Assembly: GCA_030635565.1 (NCBI GenBank)
Contig: DAOVYP010000173.1
Span: forward strand, 1 to 5,572
From: Spirochaeta sp.
GTDB taxonomy: Bacteria; Spirochaetota; Spirochaetia; DSM-2461
Direction of reading: 5' to 3'
Length of the DNA: 5,572 nucleotides
Below are positions 1-5,572 of this stretch, one piece after another (position 1 is the first letter of the stretch; every line of letters starts with the position of its first letter). The position numbers and the translations under genes were made by a program. The notes beneath the pieces were generated by a model, which saw only the letters and a list, made by a program, of their open reading frames with translations, was not told where the DNA came from and searched no databases.

Positions 1-1
1 G

Positions 2-2974
2 GACTTCGAAATGAACAAGGTCTGCGCCGCCGGAACCGGATCGTTCCTGGAAGAACAGGCCGAGAAGCTGGAGATCGACATCATCGGGGAATTTCAAAAC
101 CTGGCCCTCGGTTCAACACAGCCCTCCCGCCTGGGCGATCGATGTACCGTTTTTATCGAAGCCGACCTCAATACCGGCCAGCAGCGGGGTGCAAAAAAGG
201 ACGATCTGGTGGCAGGCCTGGCCTATTCCATCGTCCTCAACTACATCCGGAAAGTGGTGGGCACCAGGCGGATCGGCAACAGGATTTTCTTTCAGGGAGG
301 TGTGGCCAACAACGCCGCCGTTGTGGCCGCCTTTGAGGAAGTTACCGGGCGCACCATCACCATACCACCCCATTTCGACGTCACAGGTGCAATTGGTGCG
401 GCTATCCTGGCACGGGAGAAAACCGCCGCAAAGGGCAAAACTGTCTCGGAATTCAAAGGGTTCGACGCCTGTCAAATGCCATATACCATTGACAAGTTTA
501 CCTGCGAAGACTGCGCCAACCAATGCGAGGTGCATACCGTCACAATCGAAGGTGAGGATAAGATACTCTACATCGGCGACAGGTGCGATAAACATGGAAA
601 GCACGAGAAGGGGGATCGACCGAAGATTGCCAACCTGTTCAAGGAACGGCAGCAGCTCCTGTTGGGAGATTTCACCGAGTATAAACAGGATGATGAAGAC
701 ACTCGTCCGGTCATCGGGATACCCCGTCAGCTCATGGTCTACTGGCAGCAGTTCCCGTTCTGGCAAACCTTTTTCGAAGAACTCGGCTTCCGGGTGATGC
801 TCTCCCGTAAAACCGACCGAAAACTCATTACAACATCCCTGGGAATGATAACCGCCGAAACCTGCTTCCCGGTAGAAACCCTTTTCGGGCATGTACAGGA
901 CTTGCTGGATCGGGGTGCCGACCGGATCTTCCTGCCTTTTATTGTGGATATGCAGGCCGATGCCGACAATCCGACAGTCAATTACAACTGCCCCTGGATT
1001 CAGACTTATCCGTACATGATTAAAGCCGCTTTCAAGGATAATCCCGATCTCGTTGAAAAACTCATGATACCCACCCTCCATTTCCGCTACTTCGAACGTG
1101 CCCTGATTCCCGATCTGGCCGCGTTTATGAAAGAGGAATTCGGCACCGGCAAAAAAAAGACCCGACAAGCCATATACCTGGCCGACGATGCCCAGAGGAG
1201 TTTCGAATCCGCCTTGAGGGAACGGGGTCGGGAGGTTCTTGAAGAGCTGAAACCCGGGCAGAGGACCGCCGTTATCCTGGGGCGCCCTTACAACTCGGGA
1301 GATCCCCTCATCAATCTGGAACTGGTGGATAAACTCATCAGGCAGAACGTATTACCCATACCCCTGGATTATCTGCCCCTGGAAAGGGAAGACGTGTTCG
1401 ACGACTACTACATGATGTACTGGCCCACCGGCCAGAAGATTCTGGCCGGTGCCCGGCTTGTAGCCGCCGATGAGCGTCTGGACGCCGTATATATCGGTAA
1501 TTTCCGATGCGGACCGGATTCTTTCCTCCAGCATTACGTATCCCGGGAGATGGGCACCAAACCCTTCCTCTTCCTGGAAGTGGACGAACACTCGGCGGAC
1601 GCCGGCCTTGTCACCAGGATTGAAGCCTTCCTGGACAGCCGGGGCGCTTCCCGGACCTCAGAACCGGCACCCCGGGCCGGACGCCGAAAGATGGGATCGA
1701 AAGCCACCACCACTTCGGACAGGACCCTCTGGTTCCCCTACATGAACGACTCCGCCCATGCCGTTGCGGCCGCATCAAGGCATTGCGGCGTCGATGCACA
1801 GGTTCTCCCTGAACAGAACGAGATTGATATCGAACTGGGACGGGAATACCTCACCGGAAAAGAGTGCTTCCCGATGATCGCCACAACCGGCAGCTTCATC
1901 AGAAAACTCAAAGAGGAAGGGACTGATCCGAAAAAAACGGCGTTTTTCATGCCCGATCATGCAGGTCCCTGCCGCTTCGGCCAGTACAACAAGATGCAGC
2001 GCATCATTTTCGACCGACTCGGATTCAATGACGCCGAAATTGCCTCTCCAACCAACGAGGACTCCTACGCCGGACTCTCCGGAGGTCATGGCAACAAATT
2101 CCGCCTTGCTACTCTCAGAGGTTTTTATGCAGTGGATCTCCTGAAGAAATTCCGCCAGGAGGCCATGCCCTACGAACAGAACCCCGGTGATGTGAAACGG
2201 GTTTACAACACCGCAATGACGATGGTTATCAGCGGTACCGAGCAGGGCGGCGGGAAAATGCCCCGCATCCTGGGAGAAATCGGAGAGATGTTCGCAGCCG
2301 TACCCCTGATCGATGGACCGCGAAAACCGGTGGTTCTGATAGTAGGGGAGATTTTCATGCGGGACAATCCTTTCTGCTCCGGCGGAGTCGTTGACACCCT
2401 GGAAGTACTGGGTACGGAAACCCTCATGACACCGTTCACCGAATGGCTCACTTACTCCTCCGTCCGATGGGAACGGGACAGCCGTTGGAAAGGAAATTTG
2501 AGGGGGCTTGTCAGGGCCAGGATTCAGAAGTTCTTCTCACACGCTTTTCTCCACTCGATGGAGAAAGCCGTCGAGAATCTGGTTGATATGGATCGGGATG
2601 TTTCCATCGATACGATGCTGAAAAACTGCGGACCATATATCCACCGGGATTATGACGGTGATCCGGCTTTGGCCCTGGGAACGGCAGCGGCTCTGGTTGA
2701 TACCGGCATTTCAGGCGTTGTGAACATTCTGCCCTTCACCTGCATGCCGGGAACCCTCATCAGTGCCATCGCGCCGGCCTTCCGGAAAGATCACGATAAC
2801 ATTCCCTGGATTAATGTCGACTATGATGGTCAGGACAAGGGATCCCTGGACACCCGTCTTCAGGCCTTCGTATATCAGGCCAGGGAGTATGCGGAATCAC
2901 GAAACCTGACTGTTCCTTCCCGGCCATTGGAACGTGCTTCGATAATGGCTGCAGCGATTGCCGCTGAAAAGTGA
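2..2974 (+). CDS. Giant acyl-CoA dehydratase activase fusion (ASKHA ATPase + DUF2229/COG3580 + COG3581), 5' truncated by window edge
   Basis: The frame is already open at base 2, so the ATG at 11 is internal; full-length relatives are, from memory, about 1400 residues or more, with two ASKHA domains. Numbering from that Met, residues 1-140 are the end of an activase domain: CAAGTGSFLE with Cys5 and DRCTVF with Cys45 match the two cysteines that hold the subunit-bridging [4Fe-4S] cluster in HgdC, and a GGVANN...PPHFDVTGAIGAA stretch is the nucleotide-site end of the fold. A Cys-rich linker follows (Cys165, 168, 172, 192). DUF2229 starts near 234 (GIPRQLM, ETCFP with Cys285, RCGPDSF with Cys500). 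A second HgdB-like module begins near 575 (KECFP Cys619, GPCRFGQYN Cys654, NPFCSGG Cys789, PFTCMPGT Cys911). Known for the family: ATP-driven supply of low-potential electrons to 2-hydroxyacyl-CoA dehydratases or benzoyl-CoA reductase relatives. The substrate of these all-in-one fusions is not established. The protein is probably cytoplasmic, with no signal peptide or membrane span in the visible part. It ends at TGA 2972-2974. Family assignment is firm; role is open. Confidence 0.93.
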   Translation, partial: DFEMNKVCAAGTGSFLEEQAEKLEIDIIGEFQNLALGSTQPSRLGDRCTVFIEADLNTGQQRGAKKDDLVAGLAYSIVLNYIRKVVGTRRIGNRIFFQGGVANNAAVVAAFEEVTGRTITIPPHFDVTGAIGAAILAREKTAAKGKTVSEFKGFDACQMPYTIDKFTCEDCANQCEVHTVTIEGEDKILYIGDRCDKHGKHEKGDRPKIANLFKERQQLLLGDFTEYKQDDEDTRPVIGIPRQLMVYWQQFPFWQTFFEELGFRVMLSRKTDRKLITTSLGMITAETCFPVETLFGHVQDLLDRGADRIFLPFIVDMQADADNPTVNYNCPWIQTYPYMIKAAFKDNPDLVEKLMIPTLHFRYFERALIPDLAAFMKEEFGTGKKKTRQAIYLADDAQRSFESALRERGREVLEELKPGQRTAVILGRPYNSGDPLINLELVDKLIRQNVLPIPLDYLPLEREDVFDDYYMMYWPTGQKILAGARLVAADERLDAVYIGNFRCGPDSFLQHYVSREMGTKPFLFLEVDEHSADAGLVTRIEAFLDSRGASRTSEPAPRAGRRKMGSKATTTSDRTLWFPYMNDSAHAVAAASRHCGVDAQVLPEQNEIDIELGREYLTGKECFPMIATTGSFIRKLKEEGTDPKKTAFFMPDHAGPCRFGQYNKMQRIIFDRLGFNDAEIASPTNEDSYAGLSGGHGNKFRLATLRGFYAVDLLKKFRQEAMPYEQNPGDVKRVYNTAMTMVISGTEQGGGKMPRILGEIGEMFAAVPLIDGPRKPVVLIVGEIFMRDNPFCSGGVVDTLEVLGTETLMTPFTEWLTYSSVRWERDSRWKGNLRGLVRARIQKFFSHAFLHSMEKAVENLVDMDRDVSIDTMLKNCGPYIHRDYDGDPALALGTAAALVDTGISGVVNILPFTCMPGTLISAIAPAFRKDHDNIPWINVDYDGQDKGSLDTRLQAFVYQAREYAESRNLTVPSRPLERASIMAAAIAAEK

Positions 2975-2977
2975 CAT

Positions 2978-2995
2978 AAAGCCACTGGAGGCTTT
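2978..2995 (+). repeat. Short inverted repeat at the start of the next gene
   Basis: AAAGCC (2978-2983) and GGCTTT (2990-2995) are perfect complements around a 6-base loop. The hairpin sits between the activase stop and the ATG at 2997. The loop and 3' arm contain the GGAGG ribosome site, so in RNA it could partly mask translation initiation. It lacks a following T-run, so it is not a good intrinsic terminator. A 6-bp stem can occur by chance. Confidence 0.35.
2987..2991 (+). promoter_or_regulatory. Shine-Dalgarno site setting the start of the interrupted membrane-protein gene
   Basis: GGAGG lies five bases upstream of the ATG at 2997 (CTGGAGGCTTTCATG). It is the best ribosome site seen in the window. 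It decides the start: a true start at 2997 is 48 bases upstream of the in-frame TAG at 3045. The fallback TTG at 3051 just after that TAG has no recognisable ribosome site. Confidence 0.7.
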
Positions 2996-2996
2996 C

Positions 2997-3596
2997 ATGA
3001 CATTGGGTGCAGAGTATAGAAACACCCTGGGGCTCGATCGCCAATAGATATTGCCGGTAATCCTGATTGCAACCGTGTTTGTCCTGTTCGGAGCAATCCT
3101 TCCGGCAGTCAACAATATGATTTCACACGAAAAGCCAATTGAACCGGGAACCGTTCTCGAAGTGGGACTCGGCGTCTCCTTCACACCCGTACCCGGATGG
3201 AGCATCCACAGCGATATCACAAGGCCCGGTAACAAGGATACCGGTGGTGTCGTCGCAATTACGGAAATGGGTTTACTGGTCTCCGTCTCATCGGAAGAAT
3301 TCGAGGGGACCCTCAGCGAATACAGGCAATTGATTGAGGCAAGAGCCGGGAAGCAAACCAACCATTTCCCGATAACACAGCCGGGGAAAACAGTCTCCAC
3401 ATCTCTTGGAGTTCAGGGTCTGACGGAAATATACAACAGTCCCGGTATGCAGGGTCAGATTTAGTTATTTGTATCGAATGGCATCGGTTTCACAGTTAAT
3501 GCGGAAGGTCCTGAAGGTGTGCTCGCTCAACTGTCCGATGATGTCGACCTGATAATCCGCCATATCAGATTCAGTAGAACCGGAACCTCATTATGA
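2997..3596 (+). pseudogene. Small single-span membrane-anchored protein, frame interrupted by two in-frame TAG codons
   Basis: From the ATG at 2997 one frame runs 199 codons to TGA 3594-3596, broken only by TAG at 3045 (codon 17) and TAG at 3462 (codon 156). The head (MTLGAEYRNTLGLDRQ) is followed by one hydrophobic span at codons 18-37 (ILPVILIATVFVLFGAILPA), then an apparently extracytoplasmic domain with a FTPVPGWSIHS segment and a hydrophobic strand resuming directly after the second TAG (LFVSNGIGFTVNA). The part after codon 156 still looks protein-like and ends exactly at the ATGA overlap with the protease gene, so the whole frame is or recently was one gene. Predicted topology is N-in with the bulk outside. 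The layout resembles small PGW-containing proteins found beside PrsW genes in actinobacteria, a recollection I could not check. Alternatives: a decaying pseudogene, sequencing substitutions (for example TGG to TAG), or UAG decoded as an amino acid. If neither TAG is read through, the only sizeable piece is TTG 3051 to 3464, about 137 residues, with no ribosome site. Confidence 0.62.
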
Positions 3597-4306
3597 AAGA
3601 TGGAATCGAGCGAAGAGACAGCTTCGAATTCATCCAATTGCACAACCCGGAATTCTGGATTTACATCGTCCTTTTAGGCATTGGCATTGTAACATTCGTC
3701 GTAACGGATAACACATCAATCCATTCCTTTCCCTCGGCATTTCTGCTTGCCGTTTCACTCTGGGCGCTGTATCTCATACCCTGGGTGATATTCATCCGTC
3801 ATGAGGAACTTTTTAATCCCGAACCGACCAAACTGGCTCTCATTGGTTTTCTCTGGGGTGAATTTGTCGCGACTTTCGCCATTTCTCTTGAGGCGAACAA
3901 CGCCGTCATCAGTTTGTTGGGGAAATTCGCAGGACCGGATTTCGCCGGTAGATGGGGTGCCTCAATCAGCGCACCGATTGTGGAGGAACTCTCCAAAGGA
4001 CTCGGAATCGTGGTTCTTCTGCTGCCGGCCCGACCCTATTTCCGCTCCACATTTGACGGAGCAATTCTCGGGGCGTTTACCGGGTTGGGTTTTCAAGTCC
4101 TGGAAGACCTGGTTTATTCACTCAGTGCGGCCGCCCTCACCGCAGCCGGAGGAGAATCGAAAGCCATCATCGGACAGTTCCTGGCCCGGGGATTTCTCGC
4201 CGGTCTTTGGAGCCATGCATTATATTCGGCAATAGTCGGTGCCGGTATCGCCTATTTCGCCACGGCGACTGGGATGGCGCCCACTCCATCGCCCAGAACG
4301 TTCTGA
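3593..4306 (+). CDS. PrsW-family glutamic-type intramembrane protease
   Basis: This 237-residue polytopic membrane protein has hydrophobic segments near residues 22-39, 46-69, 80-100, 133-148, 155-178 and 195-222. The PrsW signature motifs are present in order: EELSK (Glu131, Glu132, Lys135), DGAILGAFTGLGFQVLED (Asp155, Phe167, Glu171) and SHALYSAIVGAG (His208). These are the conserved polar residues on which catalysis depends in the family. Bacillus PrsW performs the site-1 cleavage of the anti-sigma factor RsiW; here the substrate is unknown. The ATG overlaps the TGA of the preceding frame (ATGA, 3593-3596), implying translational coupling, and the ribosome site is weak (CGGAAC, spacing about 8). 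The preceding single-span protein, with most of its mass outside, has the kind of topology PrsW substrates have, so it is a candidate partner. The last 15 residues (ATATGMAPTPSPRTF) do not look like the final membrane helix that many relatives carry, and coding-like sequence continues in another frame from about 4258, so the 3' end may be truncated or frameshifted. Family call is strong; exact C-terminus is doubtful. Confidence 0.86.
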   Translation: MKDGIERRDSFEFIQLHNPEFWIYIVLLGIGIVTFVVTDNTSIHSFPSAFLLAVSLWALYLIPWVIFIRHEELFNPEPTKLALIGFLWGEFVATFAISLEANNAVISLLGKFAGPDFAGRWGASISAPIVEELSKGLGIVVLLLPARPYFRSTFDGAILGAFTGLGFQVLEDLVYSLSAAALTAAGGESKAIIGQFLARGFLAGLWSHALYSAIVGAGIAYFATATGMAPTPSPRTF

Positions 4307-4505
4307 GCTCACAAGGCAGCGCGGTTCATGCAAGACAGTGGAACGCCGAATACTGGTATAACCGGGCCGGACGATCACCATTCACCGGTTCTCTGTAAGA
4401 GGAATGGAAGGCTCTGGCTGAAGAGCTTTTGAATTGACCTCCGGCGATGAGCGGTGAATGCCACGGCCTGTTATTTAAGAAGTTCATGACATATGATATC
4501 TGACG
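4307..4505. other. Gene-free gap with possible decayed coding remnant
   Basis: This stretch of about 200 bases holds no ORF I can support as a gene. In the frame starting at 4258, codon choice looks gene-like across the protease stop (RHGDWDGAHSIAQNVL, then SAVHARQWNAEYW) to TAA 4396-4398. The same frame then reads EEWKALAEELLN to TGA 4435-4437. This could be the 3' remnant of the protease or of another deleted gene. A loose inverted repeat AACCGG/CCGGTT (4360-4365 and 4385-4390) spans a 19-base loop and has no T-run. From 4438 to 4491 I see nothing recognisable. Confidence 0.4.
4492..4497 (+). promoter_or_regulatory. Candidate -10 element of a leaderless promoter for the DUF2161 gene
   Basis: TATGAT matches the sigma-70-type -10 consensus at five of six positions and ends 8 bases before the ATG at 4506. 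Transcription would then start at or within a few bases of the start codon. This agrees with the absence of a Shine-Dalgarno site directly upstream of 4506. No convincing -35 is visible at the expected distance (around 4469-4474, TGTTAT). The hexamer could be coincidental. Confidence 0.33.
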
Positions 4506-5234
4506 ATGCCGCCGACTCCCGCCCTTAAGGAAACTCAGCTCTACCTTCCACTCAAAGTCTGGCTCGAGGCTCAGGGATACCTCGTCCGCGGGGAAGTGGG
4601 CCGCTGCGATCTGGCCGCCGAGAAGGATGGTGAACTTATTGCCGTCGAACTCAAGCTGCACCCTTCCCTGGCCCTCCTGGCCCAGGCCGCCGAAAGACAG
4701 GAATATGCCGATTCGGTATATATCGCTCTGCCGGCCACCTCAGATCGACCGCGTCCTCCGGCTTCCCGAAACCTCCGCCTTCTGCTCAGGCGGCTTGGTA
4801 TCGGTCTGGTACTGGTAACGTTCCAGAAGAAAAAAACCCGGGTTGAAGTCCTGATGCATCCCGGTGCCGGAACCGCTGTTCCAAGGCGGCGCTCGAAGAA
4901 GAAGGCCGCCATTCTCCGGGAAATCGCCGGCCGTGACATGGACCTGACACCCGGAGGCCTTGCCGGCGGGAAACGGAAGGTCAGCGCCTACCGGCAGCGT
5001 GCCATACGTCTGGCTTCCTGGCTCTCGGTACTTGGGGAGCTGTCCCCGGCCCGGTTCAGGAAACTCGGCGCCCCCGAGGATGCCGGAGTCATCCTGTCCG
5101 GGAATCTTTACGGATGGTTCGAAAGGGTGAGCCGGGGAATTTACCGCTTGCATCCTGCCGGAATGGACGCATTGAACGACGTCCCGGAACTGAGAAGCCT
5201 GTACCTTGAAGAGTTGAAACATCCTGAAGAATGA
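4506..5234 (+). CDS. DUF2161 family putative PD-(D/E)XK-type phosphodiesterase
   Basis: The protein has 242 residues, soluble, with no signal peptide. The N-terminal half is a restriction-endonuclease-like core: after an LYLPLKVWLEAQGYLVRGEV opening come Glu30, Asp35 (GRCDLAA) and ELK (Glu48, Lys50), the E-D-ExK metal site, and then a helix with QAAERQ (Gln60, Arg64). The middle (about 118-140) is basic (RRRSKKK). The C-terminal part from about 159 (VSAYRQRAIRLA, then NLYGWFERVSRGIYRLHPAG) looks like a winged-helix-type unit and matches the conserved tail I associate with DUF2161. Presumed role is hydrolysis of nucleic-acid phosphodiesters; substrate and process are unknown. The frame opens only after TGA 4494-4496, so ATG 4506 is the natural start even though no ribosome site precedes it. 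A five-codon ORF (4486-4503) with a weak AAGAAG in front ends two bases before this ATG and could couple initiation. The gene ends in TGA inside an ATGA overlap with the next one. Confidence 0.85.
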   Translation: MPPTPALKETQLYLPLKVWLEAQGYLVRGEVGRCDLAAEKDGELIAVELKLHPSLALLAQAAERQEYADSVYIALPATSDRPRPPASRNLRLLLRRLGIGLVLVTFQKKKTRVEVLMHPGAGTAVPRRRSKKKAAILREIAGRDMDLTPGGLAGGKRKVSAYRQRAIRLASWLSVLGELSPARFRKLGAPEDAGVILSGNLYGWFERVSRGIYRLHPAGMDALNDVPELRSLYLEELKHPEE

Positions 5235-5572
5235 ATGAGAATTATTTCATGAAGAGCCGTTATCGGTTTTTCCCGGTCTTGATTATCCTTCTCCTTGCCT
5301 TAAGCATCGGTATCGCTTATTCCGAATCGAATCCCGAAGATATCACGGTCTGGACTCATCACTCCTGGTATTCGATACCCGCCCGGAGACTCTCCGATGT
5401 TGAAATCCGAATCAAGAACACCGGCAAGGAACGAATCGAAGGTATTTTCATTTCGATCAGTCAGCCGGAAGGTATGGAAGTCCGGCTCCGGGATCCCCGG
5501 ATCGATGTGTTGTATCCCCAGGCATCAAGGACCCTCAAGAGACAAAAGAGACCGAATTTGAGTTGTTTCAAC
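5231..5572 (+). CDS. Exported protein with Ig/NEW3-like beta-sandwich domain, 3' truncated by window and probably frameshifted
   Basis: The start at ATG 5231 overlaps the DUF2161 stop (ATGA, 5231-5234); an in-frame ATG at 5249 (MKSRYRFF) is an alternative. Neither has a strong ribosome site. The N-terminus is a typical signal peptide or membrane anchor: basic KSRYR, hydrophobic FFPVLIILLLALSIGIA, then possible cleavage near AYS-ES. The mature part shows alternating strand-like segments (DVEIRIKNTGKERIEGIFIS, then a SQPEGMEV stretch) like the NEW3/CARDB type of extracellular Ig-like domains that follow a 'VEIRIKNTG..P.EG' pattern. No catalytic motif is visible. The annotated frame reads on to the window end, but after the CCCC run at 5516-5519 it turns into basic, atypical sequence (SRTLKRQKRPNLSC). 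The neighbouring frame gives PGIKDPQETKETEFELFQ, which fits the domain much better. A one-base deletion in the C run, real or a sequencing artefact, is likely. Confidence 0.68.
   Translation, partial: MNENYFMKSRYRFFPVLIILLLALSIGIAYSESNPEDITVWTHHSWYSIPARRLSDVEIRIKNTGKERIEGIFISISQPEGMEVRLRDPRIDVLYPQASRTLKRQKRPNLSCFN
5516..5519 (+). other. Probable one-base frameshift in a C homopolymer
   Basis: TATCCCCAGGC has four C. With five, the frame would read YPPGIKDPQETKETEFELFQ, continuing the acidic beta-rich character of the exported protein. With four it reads YPQASRTLKRQKRPNLSC. Homopolymer length is a common sequencing error and also a possible slippage site. Confidence 0.5.

Noticed and set aside
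113..1168. 351-codon open frame on the - strand
   Set aside because: It lies wholly inside the activase gene, whose homology is unmistakable. The open antisense frame is explained by the codon bias of the sense gene, and its translation has no recognisable domain.
3045..3047. TAG 3045 as the natural end of a 16-residue leader peptide with a separate gene starting at TTG 3051
   Set aside because: The TTG lacks a ribosome site, and the second TAG at 3462 also needs explaining. One interrupted gene accounts for both stops and for the ATGA junction more simply. A leader peptide is not excluded.
2897..3400. 167-codon open frame on the - strand across the activase end and the interrupted gene
   Set aside because: It is antisense to two frames with better evidence. 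Its translation is low in recognisable structure and it has no ribosome site I could support.
4360..4390. AACCGG/CCGGTT inverted repeat as a terminator
   Set aside because: Only six pairs around a 19-base loop, with no downstream T-run. CCGG words are common in this sequence, so it is not convincing.
4740..5222. 160-codon open frame on the - strand within the DUF2161 gene
   Set aside because: Antisense shadow of a gene with clear family motifs along its whole length.
1..5572. CRISPR array, transposon ends, tRNA or tandem repeats
   Set aside because: Reading through both strands I found no regularly spaced repeats, no terminal inverted repeats with target duplications, no transposase motifs and no tRNA-like cloverleaf.

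Overview
The window is 5.6 kb with every supportable gene on the + strand. It reads as a bacterial chromosome segment of moderately high GC. The first gene belongs to the 2-hydroxyacyl-CoA dehydratase activator superfamily, whose oxygen-sensitive iron-sulfur chemistry points to an anaerobe or an organism with an anaerobic lifestyle. The phylum cannot be fixed from the sequence. Anaerobic Actinomycetota, Spirochaetota and Desulfobacterota-like lineages all seem possible; the PrsW-linked pair reminds me of actinobacterial gene pairs, which is only an impression.

Layout. (1) 2-2974 is the C-terminal two thirds of a giant fused protein: the end of an ASKHA ATPase/activase domain with both [4Fe-4S] ligand cysteines, a Cys-rich linker, and two HgdB-like modules (DUF2229/COG3580 and COG3581). 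(2) 2997-3596 is one continuous reading frame for a small membrane-anchored protein, interrupted by two in-frame TAG codons at 3045 and 3462. (3) 3593-4306 is a PrsW-family glutamic-type intramembrane protease whose ATG overlaps the stop of the preceding frame (ATGA). (4) 4307-4505 has no convincing gene; its first part looks like decayed or frameshifted coding sequence. (5) 4506-5234 is a DUF2161-family putative PD-(D/E)XK phosphodiesterase, possibly read from a leaderless message. (6) 5231 to the window end is the start of a secreted or membrane-anchored protein with a beta-sandwich-like domain, overlapping the previous gene by ATGA and apparently frameshifted near 5516-5519.

How the genes relate. 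The small single-span protein and the PrsW protease are translationally coupled, so a substrate/protease or partner relationship is a reasonable inference. The activase fusion lies only 22 bases upstream of them, but no functional link is evident. The DUF2161 gene and the exported protein form a second coupled pair. All four genes whose ends lie in the window (counting the interrupted frame) stop at TGA, while both internal interruptions are TAG. This makes amber recoding worth testing against the simpler explanations of pseudogene decay or sequence error. I saw no tRNA, rRNA, CRISPR array, insertion sequence or strong intrinsic terminator.
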